Below the pieces are notes generated by a model, which had not been told where the DNA came from, did no database searches, and worked only from the letters and a program-made list of their open reading frames with translations. DNA of 34,882 nt. Source: an uncultured Saprospiraceae bacterium. GTDB lineage: Bacteria > Bacteroidota > Bacteroidia > Chitinophagales > Saprospiraceae. The stretch covers positions 1-34,882 of the forward strand of contig CAKZUK010000094.1 of NCBI GenBank assembly GCA_937921775.1, in the 5' to 3' direction. Shown here piece by piece: positions 1 through 7,856 of this stretch (position 1 is its first letter; each line of letters begins with the position of its first letter). A program made the translations under genes and the position numbers.

Positions 1-53
1 ACAGTATAAGGCTGCATCTCCTGAGTTATTATCAAAACTTTCTTCTTATCCAT
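1..53 (-). CDS. glgA: probable glycogen/starch synthase, 5' end only
   Basis: Only the first 17 codons are inside the window; the gene continues past base 1. The reading begins at an ATG on the minus strand at 53 and gives MDKKKVLIITQEMQPYT. This resembles the start of Bacteroidota glycogen synthases of the GT5 type, which open with a Lys-rich start, a hydrophobic beta strand and a QE-x-x-PY motif. In many Bacteroidota this gene is divergent from panC, which is the arrangement here. A -7-like element on the minus strand at 120-113 fits a promoter for it. The call rests on a short peptide plus gene order, so it is moderate. Confidence 0.55.
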   Translation of the reverse strand, partial: MDKKKVLIITQEMQPYT

Positions 54-112
54 ATACACGACATAATTTTATAAAAACGAAATTATATTTCACTTTTCAA
101 TGAACAGGTGTG

Positions 113-120
113 CAAATTTA
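113..120 (-). promoter_or_regulatory. -7 promoter element for the divergent minus-strand gene
   Basis: On the minus strand the bases read TAAATTTG, matching the Bacteroidota -7 consensus TAnnTTTG, about 60 bases before the ATG at 53. I see no clear TTTG at the -33 position, so the site is tentative. Confidence 0.35.
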
Positions 121-189
121 GTAAAAAATTGGGACTTTTTCATATATAGCACCCTGCTTTGTGGTTAAAGCCTTGTTAATAAAAACGCC

Positions 190-197
190 TATATTTG
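190..197 (+). promoter_or_regulatory. -7 promoter element for panC
   Basis: TATATTTG matches TAnnTTTG and lies 53 bases before the panC ATG. TTTG at 158-161 and TTG at 173-175 are both at poor spacing (28 and 14 bases), so the -33 part is uncertain. Confidence 0.35.
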
Positions 198-250
198 GCT
201 GTTTTTTGTCCTATTTTGACTTTAATTACTAACGAATATTACCATCCAAA

Positions 251-1102
251 ATGTATTTATTTAAGAAAGTAAATGACTTACAGCAACATCTGAACAAAAT
301 TCGGAAAAATGGAGGAGAAGTTGGATTTGTACCTACGATGGGGGCTCTACACCAAGGGCACCTCTCTCTAATTCAACAATCTGTGGAAGCCAACGATTGC
401 ACAGTATGCAGTATTTTTGTCAATCCAACCCAGTTTAATGACAATGCTGACCTTGAAAAGTATCCTCGTACTGTAGCAAAAGATATGGCTATGCTTACTT
501 CTGCTGGCAATAATGTGCTTTTTCTACCTGATGTTAGTGAAGTCTATCCTCCCGGACTTAATACCGAGCTTAAGCTTGATTTTGGCGATTTAGCCAATGT
601 TATGGAAGGTTATTTCAGACCGGGTCATTTTGATGGAATGGCTCAGGTAGTGAAAAGATTACTTGATATTGTACAGCCTCATAGGCTTTATATGGGGCAA
701 AAGGACTTCCAGCAGTTGGCTATTGTGAGAAACATGCTAACACAGCTTGAAATGCCTATTGATCTGGTTATGTGTGCGATTATAAGAGAAGAGGATGGAC
801 TGGCTATGAGTTCGAGAAATGTACGCTTAGACTCTTCCTTGCGGGAAAAGGCACTTCTACTGAGCCAAACCCTACAAGAAGGTAGGCTTAAGATGCCATC
901 AAAAACACCAGCTGAAATTCAAGACTGGGCACTCAAAGAACTGACAATTCCTTCTTTTAAACCTGAGTACTTTGAAATTGTAAATGCTATTACCTTACAA
1001 CCTGTTAAGAAATTTTCAGATGCAGAGTATGTGGTCGCCTGTACAGCAGTTTGGGTAGGGGAAATTCGTTTGATTGATAACTTGATTTATAAAGAGGAAT
1101 AA
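251..1102 (+). CDS. panC: pantothenate synthetase (pantoate--beta-alanine ligase)
   Basis: PanC joins pantoate and beta-alanine with ATP in the cytoplasm, the last step of vitamin B5 synthesis. The 283-residue protein has the usual length and the family's landmarks in order: PTMGALHQGHLSLI near residue 28, holding the HxGH nucleotide-binding motif; the pantoate-binding stretch FVNPTQFN; RPGHFDGMAQVV; MGQKDFQQ; and the late SSRN motif. It starts at an ATG with no obvious Shine-Dalgarno, as is normal for this phylum. The next gene is panD, whose product supplies its beta-alanine, so two neighbouring steps of one pathway are encoded together. Nothing in the sequence looks broken. The family call is certain. 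Confidence 0.97.
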   Translation: MYLFKKVNDLQQHLNKIRKNGGEVGFVPTMGALHQGHLSLIQQSVEANDCTVCSIFVNPTQFNDNADLEKYPRTVAKDMAMLTSAGNNVLFLPDVSEVYPPGLNTELKLDFGDLANVMEGYFRPGHFDGMAQVVKRLLDIVQPHRLYMGQKDFQQLAIVRNMLTQLEMPIDLVMCAIIREEDGLAMSSRNVRLDSSLREKALLLSQTLQEGRLKMPSKTPAEIQDWALKELTIPSFKPEYFEIVNAITLQPVKKFSDAEYVVACTAVWVGEIRLIDNLIYKEE

Positions 1103-1243
1103 GCAGATTGCTACCCTTTTTACGGTAAGAATTATATTACTCAAAATTGTTATAAAATTTTGTTTCATCAAAATTAACCAATTATAAAATTGAGTAAACT
1201 TACTTTTGCACTATTCTGCAAAATTTTGTATTTTTACAAAACT

Positions 1244-1594
1244 ATGCTTATACAACGTTTTAAATCGAAAATCCATAGAGCAAAGGTTACCGAGGCTAAC
1301 CTTAATTATGTCGGAAGTATCACTATCGACGAAGATCTCATGGATGCAGCAAACCTCATAGATGGGGAGCGCGTGCAAATAGTTAACAACAACAACGGAG
1401 CTCGTCTTGAGACTTATGTCATTACTGGCGAACGAGGTTCTGGTGTTATCTGCCTCAATGGTGCTGCTGCCAGAAAAGTAGCAGTAGGTGATATTGTTAT
1501 CATCATCGGTTATGGTTTTATGGATTTTGAGGAAGCGAAAACTTTCAAAGCTTCATTAGCTTTTGTCGATGAAAATAATCGACTTACTGAATAA
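1244..1594 (+). CDS. panD: aspartate 1-decarboxylase proenzyme
   Basis: PanD decarboxylates L-aspartate to beta-alanine, the substrate of PanC encoded just upstream. It is a pyruvoyl enzyme that cuts itself between Gly24 and Ser25. From the ATG at 1244 (MLIQRFKSK) the protein has 116 residues and Gly24-Ser25 fall exactly in the expected YVGSIT context; Tyr22 and the NNNNGAR and GERGSG stretches are also typical. An in-frame TTG at 1190 would add 18 residues and push the cleavage site to residue 42, so I reject it. A TACTTTTG at 1201-1208 could be the -7 element, which would also place the TTG start before the transcript. The gene is complete. Confidence 0.95.
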   Translation: MLIQRFKSKIHRAKVTEANLNYVGSITIDEDLMDAANLIDGERVQIVNNNNGARLETYVITGERGSGVICLNGAAARKVAVGDIVIIIGYGFMDFEEAKTFKASLAFVDENNRLTE

Positions 1595-1613
1595 CGAACA
1601 TTCGAAATTAATA

Positions 1614-1667
1614 AATGGGAAGTTTTCTCTACACCGCAAATTCGCGTTTATAAGAAAACTTCCCATT
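1614..1667. repeat. inverted repeat copy A (15-bp perfect stem)
   Basis: Bases 1614-1628 (AATGGGAAGTTTTCT) and 1653-1667 are exact reverse complements, closing a 24-base loop. The GGGAAGTT / AACTTCCC arms and a loop that, read on the minus strand, holds CGAATTTGCGGTG place it with the dispersed family described at 10018 and 14946. It follows panD and could also act as a terminator, though no T-run follows. Confidence 0.6.
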
Positions 1668-1669
1668 CC

Positions 1670-1771
1670 TACTAGAAGTTAAAGTTACTGAGACAATTGA
1701 AAAAACAGTTTTCACTCGACTCATGACTGCGCAATAAGTGAGTATCCTCACTCCAATTCTCTACTTCCCAC
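1670..1771 (+). repeat. dispersed repeat copy A2
   Basis: The core contains ACTCGACTCATGACTGCGC followed by AATAAGTG, which aligns with copy B (ACTCGACC ... TTTGCGTTAGTG). The right arm is pyrimidine-rich and ends in CTACTTCCCAC; the left arm (AGAAGTTAAAGTTACTGAG) is only a weak complement. The right arm stops 9 bases before a -7 element at 1780. Confidence 0.5.
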
Positions 1772-1779
1772 TTTAATTA

Positions 1780-1787
1780 TATCTTTG
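1780..1787 (+). promoter_or_regulatory. -7 promoter element at the end of repeat A2
   Basis: TATCTTTG matches TAnnTTTG and lies 75 bases before the GTG at 1863. Where a TTTG would be expected there is the repeat's ACTTCCCA (1763-1770), 9 bases before the element, an arrangement also seen at 10106-10130 and 15053-15078. Confidence 0.5.
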
Positions 1788-1862
1788 TCGCTCATTTTTC
1801 GTTATCACTACAAAGATGGTTTTGGATGCCATCTCATATACGAATCAAAATAAGCGATACCA

Positions 1863-2963
1863 GTGAATAAATACCTCTCAAACTTTCTAAAATTTTTAGT
1901 ATTTCTCAGCATTGGTATGGGAATCTTGTATTACCTGTTTACCAAACAGAGTGAAGCATTTCAAGAGCAATGTAGCTTAGATGGTATACCTGCTGCTGAT
2001 TGCAGCCTACTGGATAAATTAGTAACTGACTTTACAAGTTGTAATTTCTTTTGGATACTGATGGTCTTGGTTACATTTACGCTAAGTAATGTTAGTCGCG
2101 CATTGCGTTGGAATATGTTGCTTAAGCCCTTGGGCTACCTTCCTCGACTTGGGAACTCATTTCTAATTATCATTATCACCTATTTTATCAACCTCTTTTT
2201 ACCTCGAGCAGGAGAGGTTGCACGTGCCGGATTAATATCTAAATACGAAGGTATTCCAGTTGAAAAAGCAATGGGTACTATTGTGCTCGATAGATTACTA
2301 GATGTGATTATGCTGTTACTGATTGTTGGTCTGACGTTCTTGCTTGAATTTGATACACTGACAAATTACCTACAAGGGAAAATGGCAGAGGACGGTGAAG
2401 CGAGTAGCTCACTTTTCCAAAATCCGATAGTGATTGGATTAGGAATAACGGGATTGATAGTCGCTTTAACTCTATTCATTTTCCGAAAAAAAATAATAGA
2501 AACTGCCATTTACCAAAAGATAAAAAAGCTATTAATTGGCTTTGCTGAAGGTTTGAAAACTATCGGTAAATTAGATCGTCCTTGGTTGTTTGTTTTCCAT
2601 ACGCTGTTTATTTGGTTCATGTATTTCTTAATGACGTATTTGTGCTTTTTTGCCTTTGAACCAACGGCAGCATTGGAGCCAGTAGCTGCCCTAATGGTTT
2701 TTGTTTTTGGAACATTTGGAATCGTAGTCCCTTCTCCAGGAGGGATGGGAACCTATCATTTCTTCGCAACGGAAGCATTGAAAATATATGAAGTAGCACC
2801 GGCTGATGCTTTCTCATTCGCCAATATACTTTTCTTTTCTGTTCAGATTGGTTGCAATGTTGTGATCGGATTATTGGCTTTTATTTTATTGCCAATTATG
2901 AACAAAGGATATACGCCAAAAGACTATAGTAATCTACCAGATCATCAAGAATCACAAATATAA
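1863..2963 (+). CDS. flippase-like integral membrane protein (LPG synthase TM-region / UPF0104 family)
   Basis: The 366-residue protein belongs to the family named for the membrane part of lysylphosphatidylglycerol synthase, whose members are thought to move lipid-linked substrates across the inner membrane. It has about eight hydrophobic segments, the first at residues 10-27. Family motifs include [13 protein letters not shown] near residue 75, [23 protein letters not shown] near 105-125, the following VLDRLLDV, and [13 protein letters not shown] near 285. It lacks the soluble aminoacyl-transferase domain of MprF, so it does not itself make lysyl-PG. The start is GTG, placed just before the first membrane segment. 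The stop is 5 bases before the GTG of rfaE2, suggesting one transcript and perhaps a shared envelope role. The substrate is unknown. Confidence 0.8.
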   Translation: MNKYLSNFLKFLVFLSIGMGILYYLFTKQSEAFQEQCSLDGIPAADCSLLDKLVTDFTSCNFFWILMVLVTFTLSNVSRALRWNMLLKPLGYLPRLGNSFLIIIITYFINLFLPRAGEVARAGLISKYEGIPVEKAMGTIVLDRLLDVIMLLLIVGLTFLLEFDTLTNYLQGKMAEDGEASSSLFQNPIVIGLGITGLIVALTLFIFRKKIIETAIYQKIKKLLIGFAEGLKTIGKLDRPWLFVFHTLFIWFMYFLMTYLCFFAFEPTAALEPVAALMVFVFGTFGIVVPSPGGMGTYHFFATEALKIYEVAPADAFSFANILFFSVQIGCNVVIGLLAFILLPIMNKGYTPKDYSNLPDHQESQI

Positions 2964-2968
2964 TTATC

Positions 2969-3454
2969 GTGATAAAACGCATTGAGTCAAAAATATTGTC
3001 CCTTGATAAAGCACAGGCTTTGGCCAATCAATGGAAGACTGAAGGACTTAAAGTTGTTTTTACAAATGGCTGTTTTGATATTTTGCATTATGGCCACATC
3101 CACTACCTCGCAGATGCCCGCGCACAAGGAGATCGATTGATTGTTGGGCTTAATTCCAATGCTTCCGTCAAGAGACTAAAAGGTAAGCACCGGCCAATAA
3201 ACGATGATCTCACACGGCAACATTTACTCGCGGCTTTCGAGTGCGTAGATCTAGTTGTTGAGTTTGAAGAAGACACACCAATTGAATTGATAAAAGCGAT
3301 CATGCCCAACTTACTAGTAAAAGGAGGGGATTGGAAGCCGGAGCAAATTGTTGGTTCAAAAGAAGTGCTTGCAAATGGGGGAGAGGTGAAGAGCTTGGCT
3401 TTTGTAGAAGGGTATTCTACAACAAATATTGAAACGAAAATTAAGAAAGGTTAG
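2969..3454 (+). CDS. rfaE2: D-glycero-beta-D-manno-heptose 1-phosphate adenylyltransferase (HldE C-terminal domain type)
   Basis: A stand-alone nucleotidyltransferase of 161 residues that activates heptose 1-phosphate to ADP-heptose for lipopolysaccharide cores. The hallmarks are [19 protein letters not shown] (residues 29-47) with the HxGH signature and [11 protein letters not shown] at the C-terminus. In E. coli this is the second half of the fused HldE; here no kinase half is attached or nearby. The start is GTG at 2969, five bases after the stop of the flippase-like gene, and it ends 42 bases before a strong two-way terminator. Close relatives act on other phosphorylated alcohols (cytidylyl- or ethanolamine-type), so the substrate is inferred from the whole-length match. 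Confidence 0.88.
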   Translation: MIKRIESKILSLDKAQALANQWKTEGLKVVFTNGCFDILHYGHIHYLADARAQGDRLIVGLNSNASVKRLKGKHRPINDDLTRQHLLAAFECVDLVVEFEEDTPIELIKAIMPNLLVKGGDWKPEQIVGSKEVLANGGEVKSLAFVEGYSTTNIETKIKKG

Positions 3455-3495
3455 CGAGGCAAGATTAAAGGTAGAGCATTTTGAAGACTTCAAAT

Positions 3496-3533
3496 AAAAA
3501 AGGTGTTTTGGATCAATCCAAAACACCTTTTTT
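3496..3533. terminator. bidirectional terminator between rfaE2 and sdhB
   Basis: Bases 3496-3513 and 3516-3533 are perfect 18-base reverse complements with only two bases between them. The stem has a GC-containing middle (GGTGTTTTGGAT) and an A-run on one side and T-run on the other, so it can end transcription from both converging operons. Confidence 0.9.
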
Positions 3534-3551
3534 AAAGACAGTAAGCAGCTA

Positions 3552-4304
3552 CTAAGAACCTTTGTCAGAACCAAAAACGGACCCAACATAAGAGCGATTC
3601 ATCAAAGCAATGTTACTAATACTAATTTCTTTCGGACAATCAACTTCGCAAGCACCAGTATTAGAACACATACCAAATCCTTCTTCATCCATCTGTGTTA
3701 CCATCGCCTGCACACGCTTAGAATGTTCAACTTCACCTTGTGGCAATAAACCCAAGTGGTTAATCTTCGCAGAAGTAAACAACATAGCAGATGCGTTCGG
3801 GCAAGCTGCAGCGCAAGCACCACAACCAATGCAAGTAGCAGCATCAAAAGCCTGACCAGCCAGATCCTTTTCAATAGGAATTGCATTTGCATCCTGTGCT
3901 TGACCAGTATTGACTGAAATGTAACCACCTGACTGAATGATACGATCAAAAGCAGAACGGTCAACTACCAAATCCTTGATTACAGGAAATGCCTTTACAC
4001 GCCATGGTTCAACAGTGATGGTGTCACCATCTTTGAAAAAACGCATGTGTAACTGACAAGTTGTTGTTCCATTATTTGGTCCGTGTGGACGACCGTCGAT
4101 TACCATATTGCAAGAACCACAGATACCTTCACGACAATCGTGTTCAAACGCAATTGGTTCTTCTTTTTTTGCCAACAAATCCTCGTTGAGTACATCCATC
4201 ATTTCCAAGAATGACATATGCTCATTCGCCTTCACCTTGTAGTTCTCAAAGCGACCGTTATCTTTGTTGTTCTTTTGTCTCCAGACTTTTAATATTAAAT
4301 CCAT
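3552..4304 (-). CDS. sdhB: succinate dehydrogenase / fumarate reductase iron-sulfur subunit
   Basis: SdhB carries electrons from the flavoprotein to the membrane quinone site. All cluster ligands are visible in this 250-residue protein: the [2Fe-2S] set Cys57, Cys62, Cys65 and Cys83 in [10 protein letters not shown]...TTC; the [4Fe-4S] motif [12 protein letters not shown] near residues 157-168; and the [3Fe-4S]-type [12 protein letters not shown] near 212-223. It is the last gene of sdhCAB, beginning 54 bases after the stop of sdhA, and it ends at a shared terminator. Length and spacing fit the Bacteroidota type that pairs with a single five-helix b558 subunit. Such enzymes can run as succinate dehydrogenase or fumarate reductase; sequence alone does not decide. 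Confidence 0.96.
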   Translation of the reverse strand: MDLILKVWRQKNNKDNGRFENYKVKANEHMSFLEMMDVLNEDLLAKKEEPIAFEHDCREGICGSCNMVIDGRPHGPNNGTTTCQLHMRFFKDGDTITVEPWRVKAFPVIKDLVVDRSAFDRIIQSGGYISVNTGQAQDANAIPIEKDLAGQAFDAATCIGCGACAAACPNASAMLFTSAKINHLGLLPQGEVEHSKRVQAMVTQMDEEGFGMCSNTGACEVDCPKEISISNIALMNRSYVGSVFGSDKGS

Positions 4305-4358
4305 AATTTATTGGTTGAAAAGCTCCTCGTCTGACATCGAGTAGCAACTAATAATATT

Positions 4359-6350
4359 TTACTTGTAAGAACGAGTCTTCAATTCTACGTTTTCAAAAAT
4401 TAATTCTTCTTTATGCAAAATAGGTTGATCATCATCCCACTCCCATGCTGATACATAAGTATAGTCTTCATCATTTCTTTGCGCCTCACCTTCTTCTGTG
4501 TATTCTTCACGGAAGTGACCACCACAAGATTCGTTTCTGTCTAAAGCATCTACCATCATGTTCTCACCCAGCTCAATAAAATCTGCAACGCGTAGTGCCT
4601 TTTCCAACTCAGGATTAAACTCAGTCTGTGTACCAGGAACAAAAACATCTTTGTGAAATTCAGCTTTCAAATCACGAATCATTTGACGACCTTTTTTCAA
4701 GCCTTCAGCATTACGAGACATACCGCAGTATTCCCACATGATTTTTCCTAAACGTCTGTGGAAGCTCTCTACTGTCTGATTACCTTTTATACTAAGTATC
4801 TTCTCTAGTCTAGCACGAGTACTAGTCTCTGCTTCTTCAAATTCAGGAGCATTAGGATCAATCTTTGGCGTTCGAATTTCATTACATAAGAATGTACCAA
4901 TTGTATAAGGAAGGACGAAGTAACCATCTGCAAGCCCTTGCATTAGTGCAGAAGCTCCAAGCCGGTTGGCACCGTGATCAGAGAAGTTAGCTTCTCCCAA
5001 GGCAAACAAACCAGGTACGTTGGTTTCTAAATTATAGTCAACCCAAAGACCACCCATAGTGTAGTGAACTGCCGGATAAATTTTCATTGGGAAGATATAT
5101 GGATTTTCACCCGTAATCTTTTCATACATTTCAAAAAGGTTACCGTACTTTGCTTCGATCACTGCTGTTCCTAATCGCTTAATTGTAGCAGCATCAGGAC
5201 TGTGGTTACCCATTGTATTGGCTTCTGATTTACCATAACGTTGGATAGCATCAGAAAAGTCAAGGTATACTGCAAGTCCTGTTGAGTTGACACCATGTCC
5301 TTCATCACAAGCTACCTTAGCAGCACGAGATGCAACGTCACGAGGAACCAAATTACCAAATGCAGGGTAACGTCTTTCCAAGTAATAATCACGATCTCCT
5401 TCAGGGATGTCATTTCCAGTTTTGCGACCTTCACGGATCGCCATTACATCTTCTTTGTTTTTTGGTACCCATACTCGACCATCATTTCTCAATGACTCCG
5501 ACATCAAAGTAAGTTTTGATTGGTAGTCACCAGAAACAGGAATACAAGTTGGGTGAATTTGTGTGTAGCAAGGATTAGCCATATAAGCGCCTCGCTTCAC
5601 TGCTCTCCATGCTGCAGTTACGTTTGAGCCCATCGCATTGGTAGAAAGATAGAATACATTTCCGTAGCCACCTGTTGCTAAGACAACGCAATGTGCTGCA
5701 TGACGTTCCAACTCTCCAGTCAGTAGGTTACGCGCAATAATTCCACGAGCCTTACCATCGATTTTTACAACGTCCAGCATTTCATGTCGGTTGTACATCT
5801 TTACAGAACCGAGAGAAATTTGGCGAGACAAAGATTGGTAAGCTCCTAGTAGTAGTTGCTGACCAGTTTGCCCACGAGCATAAAAAGTTCGAGATACCTG
5901 TACACCACCAAATGAACGGTTGGCAAGTAGCCCTCCGTACTCGCGAGCAAAAGGAACCCCTTGCGCCGCGGCTTGGTCGATGATGTTTCTACTTACCTCA
6001 GCAAGACGGTGAACGTTACTTTCGCGTGAGCGATAGTCACCACCTTTTATCGTATCATAGAAAAGTCTGTAAACACTGTCACCATCATTCTGATAGTTTT
6101 TCGCAGCGTTGATACCACCTTGAGCGGCGATACTGTGCGCACGACGTGGGCTATCATGGAAGGTGAAGCATTTCACGTTATAACCGAGCTCTCCTAAAGT
6201 GGAAGCAGCTGAAGCACCAGCAAGACCAGTACCTACGACTATCACGTCAAGACGTCTTTTATTATTAGGAGCTACCAGATCCATTTTTGATCGGTAGTTG
6301 GTCCATTTATCATCCAAAGGACCTTTAGGTGTTTTTCCGTCGAGTTTCAT
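4359..6350 (-). CDS. sdhA: succinate dehydrogenase / fumarate reductase flavoprotein subunit
   Basis: SdhA oxidises succinate to fumarate with covalently bound FAD. The protein has the Rossmann motif [13 protein letters not shown], the [15 protein letters not shown] stretch whose His takes the flavin bond, the substrate site around HPTCIP and DGRVWVP, and the late [17 protein letters not shown] block. I start it at the ATG at 6350 ([10 protein letters not shown], 663 residues), 7 bases after the sdhC stop; an in-frame start at 6395 would overlap the end of sdhC and add 15 residues unlike the family. It sits between sdhC and sdhB in one operon. The sequence is complete and typical of the long Bacteroidota SdhA. 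Confidence 0.96.
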   Translation of the reverse strand: MKLDGKTPKGPLDDKWTNYRSKMDLVAPNNKRRLDVIVVGTGLAGASAASTLGELGYNVKCFTFHDSPRRAHSIAAQGGINAAKNYQNDGDSVYRLFYDTIKGGDYRSRESNVHRLAEVSRNIIDQAAAQGVPFAREYGGLLANRSFGGVQVSRTFYARGQTGQQLLLGAYQSLSRQISLGSVKMYNRHEMLDVVKIDGKARGIIARNLLTGELERHAAHCVVLATGGYGNVFYLSTNAMGSNVTAAWRAVKRGAYMANPCYTQIHPTCIPVSGDYQSKLTLMSESLRNDGRVWVPKNKEDVMAIREGRKTGNDIPEGDRDYYLERRYPAFGNLVPRDVASRAAKVACDEGHGVNSTGLAVYLDFSDAIQRYGKSEANTMGNHSPDAATIKRLGTAVIEAKYGNLFEMYEKITGENPYIFPMKIYPAVHYTMGGLWVDYNLETNVPGLFALGEANFSDHGANRLGASALMQGLADGYFVLPYTIGTFLCNEIRTPKIDPNAPEFEEAETSTRARLEKILSIKGNQTVESFHRRLGKIMWEYCGMSRNAEGLKKGRQMIRDLKAEFHKDVFVPGTQTEFNPELEKALRVADFIELGENMMVDALDRNESCGGHFREEYTEEGEAQRNDEDYTYVSAWEWDDDQPILHKEELIFENVELKTRSYK

Positions 6351-6357
6351 AGGAAGA

Positions 6358-7044
6358 CTATTTAAATAAAAAATGAACAATTGGAATGATTGCAAAGCCA
6401 GCAGGTACTAAAATGCTGTATGCTTTGCCCAGTCCCTTAATAAACGGAGTATACTTCGGATGGTTCAAGCCCAAACTTTGAAACGCACTCTGGAATCCAT
6501 GCCATAGGTGAAGTCCCAATACAATTTGGCCAATCACATAAGCAATTACGATAAGTGGATTCTGAAATTGCATAGCTACACGCCCATATAAATCAGCAAT
6601 GGGTTCAGCATAACCTTCGTATACAACGGTTGGTAACCAGTCCAGTTTCATTCTCAACCAAAAGTCGCCCATGTGGATGAAAAGGAAAGCTAGAACAAGT
6701 GTCCCGAGCAAGGCCATGTTTTTGGAAGAAAAAGACGCATTGCCTTTTGCTTTTACAGCATAACGGTTAGCACCTCTTGCCATTCTGTTCTTTAAAGCAA
6801 TGACTAATCCCTGTATCGCATGCAATACAATGAAGAAGTAAAGCCCATATGAAGTGGCCTTAATCAAAGGATTATGGGTCATGAAATAGGCATAAGTATT
6901 AAAGGTATATCCGCCATCGTCGGATAAAAGTGATAAATTGCCTAGTAAATGAACCGTTAGGAAACTGATTAGGAATAAGCCAGTAAGGCTCATGATGATT
7001 TTTTGGCCCAATGAAGAGCTTAAGAAGTTGATTAACCAACGCAT
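6358..7044 (-). CDS. sdhC: succinate dehydrogenase cytochrome b558 subunit
   Basis: This 228-residue membrane subunit anchors SdhAB, binds two b hemes and reduces or oxidises quinone. Five hydrophobic segments can be seen (about residues 12-38, 60-82, 105-123, 150-172 and 203-225), with likely heme-ligand histidines inside them in [26 protein letters not shown] and [10 protein letters not shown]. This single-chain, five-helix form is the b558 family of Bacteroidota and epsilon-proteobacteria, in place of separate SdhC and SdhD. It is the first gene of the operon, 26 bases after a good promoter -7 element. Confidence 0.94.
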   Translation of the reverse strand: MRWLINFLSSSLGQKIIMSLTGLFLISFLTVHLLGNLSLLSDDGGYTFNTYAYFMTHNPLIKATSYGLYFFIVLHAIQGLVIALKNRMARGANRYAVKAKGNASFSSKNMALLGTLVLAFLFIHMGDFWLRMKLDWLPTVVYEGYAEPIADLYGRVAMQFQNPLIVIAYVIGQIVLGLHLWHGFQSAFQSLGLNHPKYTPFIKGLGKAYSILVPAGFAIIPIVHFLFK

Positions 7045-7069
7045 AAAGTAATTATTTTTGGTTTGTTCA

Positions 7070-7100
7070 CAAATCTATCTAATTCAAGGCATAAAGCAAA
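7070..7100 (-). promoter_or_regulatory. promoter of the sdhCAB operon
   Basis: On the minus strand TTTG (7100-7097) is followed after 19 bases by TAGATTTG (7077-7070). This is close to the Bacteroidota consensus in both boxes and in spacing, and it sits 26 bases before the sdhC ATG. Confidence 0.8.
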
Positions 7101-7156
7101 CCAACTCAGGTCTTTGTAGAGACTTATGTCATTATTTAGAATCATTCAAAATTAGG

Positions 7157-7187
7157 TTTTGAGATTAGATTATTAGATGTACCTTTG
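7157..7187 (+). promoter_or_regulatory. promoter for the gene at 7289
   Basis: TTTTG (7157-7161), 18 bases, then TACCTTTG (7180-7187). It lies 60 bases downstream of the divergent sdh promoter boxes and 101 bases before the ATG at 7289. Confidence 0.7.
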
Positions 7188-7288
7188 CGGGAAATGAGGA
7201 AAGATAGCTGCTAAATGTAGCTATACCTCATTCATTCAATGAAGTTGATTTAATAAATCAATATTATTAAGACCTAATTTCGATAAAG

Positions 7289-7789
7289 ATGAGTACTCAG
7301 CAAAAAGTAAGTTTCAGCAGTTTTTTAAAAATGTACCCAGAGGTAGAGCTTCCTATTACCCTTACAGATGACCTCCATCATGTCTTTAGCAAAAACAATG
7401 ATCCGCTTCCTGCAGCAATGATTCAAACCTATATGCTGGAAGAAGACGAGCAACCAGATGAATTTACTGAATACATTGCTTGTTTCCGGTTTCCTAAAAC
7501 TGATAAATTCAATGCTATCCTATATTGGAAAGCTGAATTGTTGACTTACGAATACATATTGGTGACCTATGATAAAAAAGGGAGTCAAATTAGTAAAAGA
7601 GTTGTGGCGGGAACTAAAGTGATAGACAATGCGTTAGAACGAACGGTAGCTACCATTGAAGAAGATTGGATTATCCATTGTATAAGAGGAGTAGCACCGG
7701 CCGATGAAAACAAAGCATTTGACCCTTCCTCCTCCCAAAGTCTCTCTCTCGAAATACTCGCTACCGGCGAAATAATTTTATCAGACTAA
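7289..7789 (+). CDS. uncharacterised protein upstream of RNase R
   Basis: I do not recognise a named family in this 166-residue protein. It has no signal peptide, membrane segment or cysteine motif, so it is probably cytoplasmic. The N-terminal half is acidic with SFSSFLKMYPEVELPITLTDD, and the middle has alternating strands (YIACFRFPKTDKFNAILYWKAELLTYEYILVTYD) suggesting a compact alpha/beta fold; the last 20 residues are polar. It has its own promoter at 7157-7187 and the reading frame is clean with normal codon use, so it is very likely a real gene. It ends just before a short hairpin that separates it from rnr, so read-through into rnr is possible but a shared job cannot be claimed. Confidence 0.8.
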   Translation: MSTQQKVSFSSFLKMYPEVELPITLTDDLHHVFSKNNDPLPAAMIQTYMLEEDEQPDEFTEYIACFRFPKTDKFNAILYWKAELLTYEYILVTYDKKGSQISKRVVAGTKVIDNALERTVATIEEDWIIHCIRGVAPADENKAFDPSSSQSLSLEILATGEIILSD

Positions 7790-7791
7790 TC

Positions 7792-7811
7792 TTTCAGCAT
7801 TGATGCTGAAA
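7792..7811. terminator. short hairpin between the 7289 gene and rnr
   Basis: TTTCAGCAT (7792-7800) pairs perfectly with ATGCTGAAA (7803-7811) across a two-base gap. There is no T-run after it, so it may be a weak terminator or processing site. A second small stem (TACCAA ... TTGGTA) follows. It covers the in-frame TTG and ATG at 7800/7803, arguing against those as the rnr start. Confidence 0.45.
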
Positions 7812-7856
7812 CAGATTGGCATTTATACCAAAACGATTGGTATTAAAATTCAATTA

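Noticed and set aside
1190..1243. TTG-started N-terminal extension of PanD
   Set aside because: It would move the Gly24-Ser25 self-cleavage site to residue 42 and covers probable promoter boxes.
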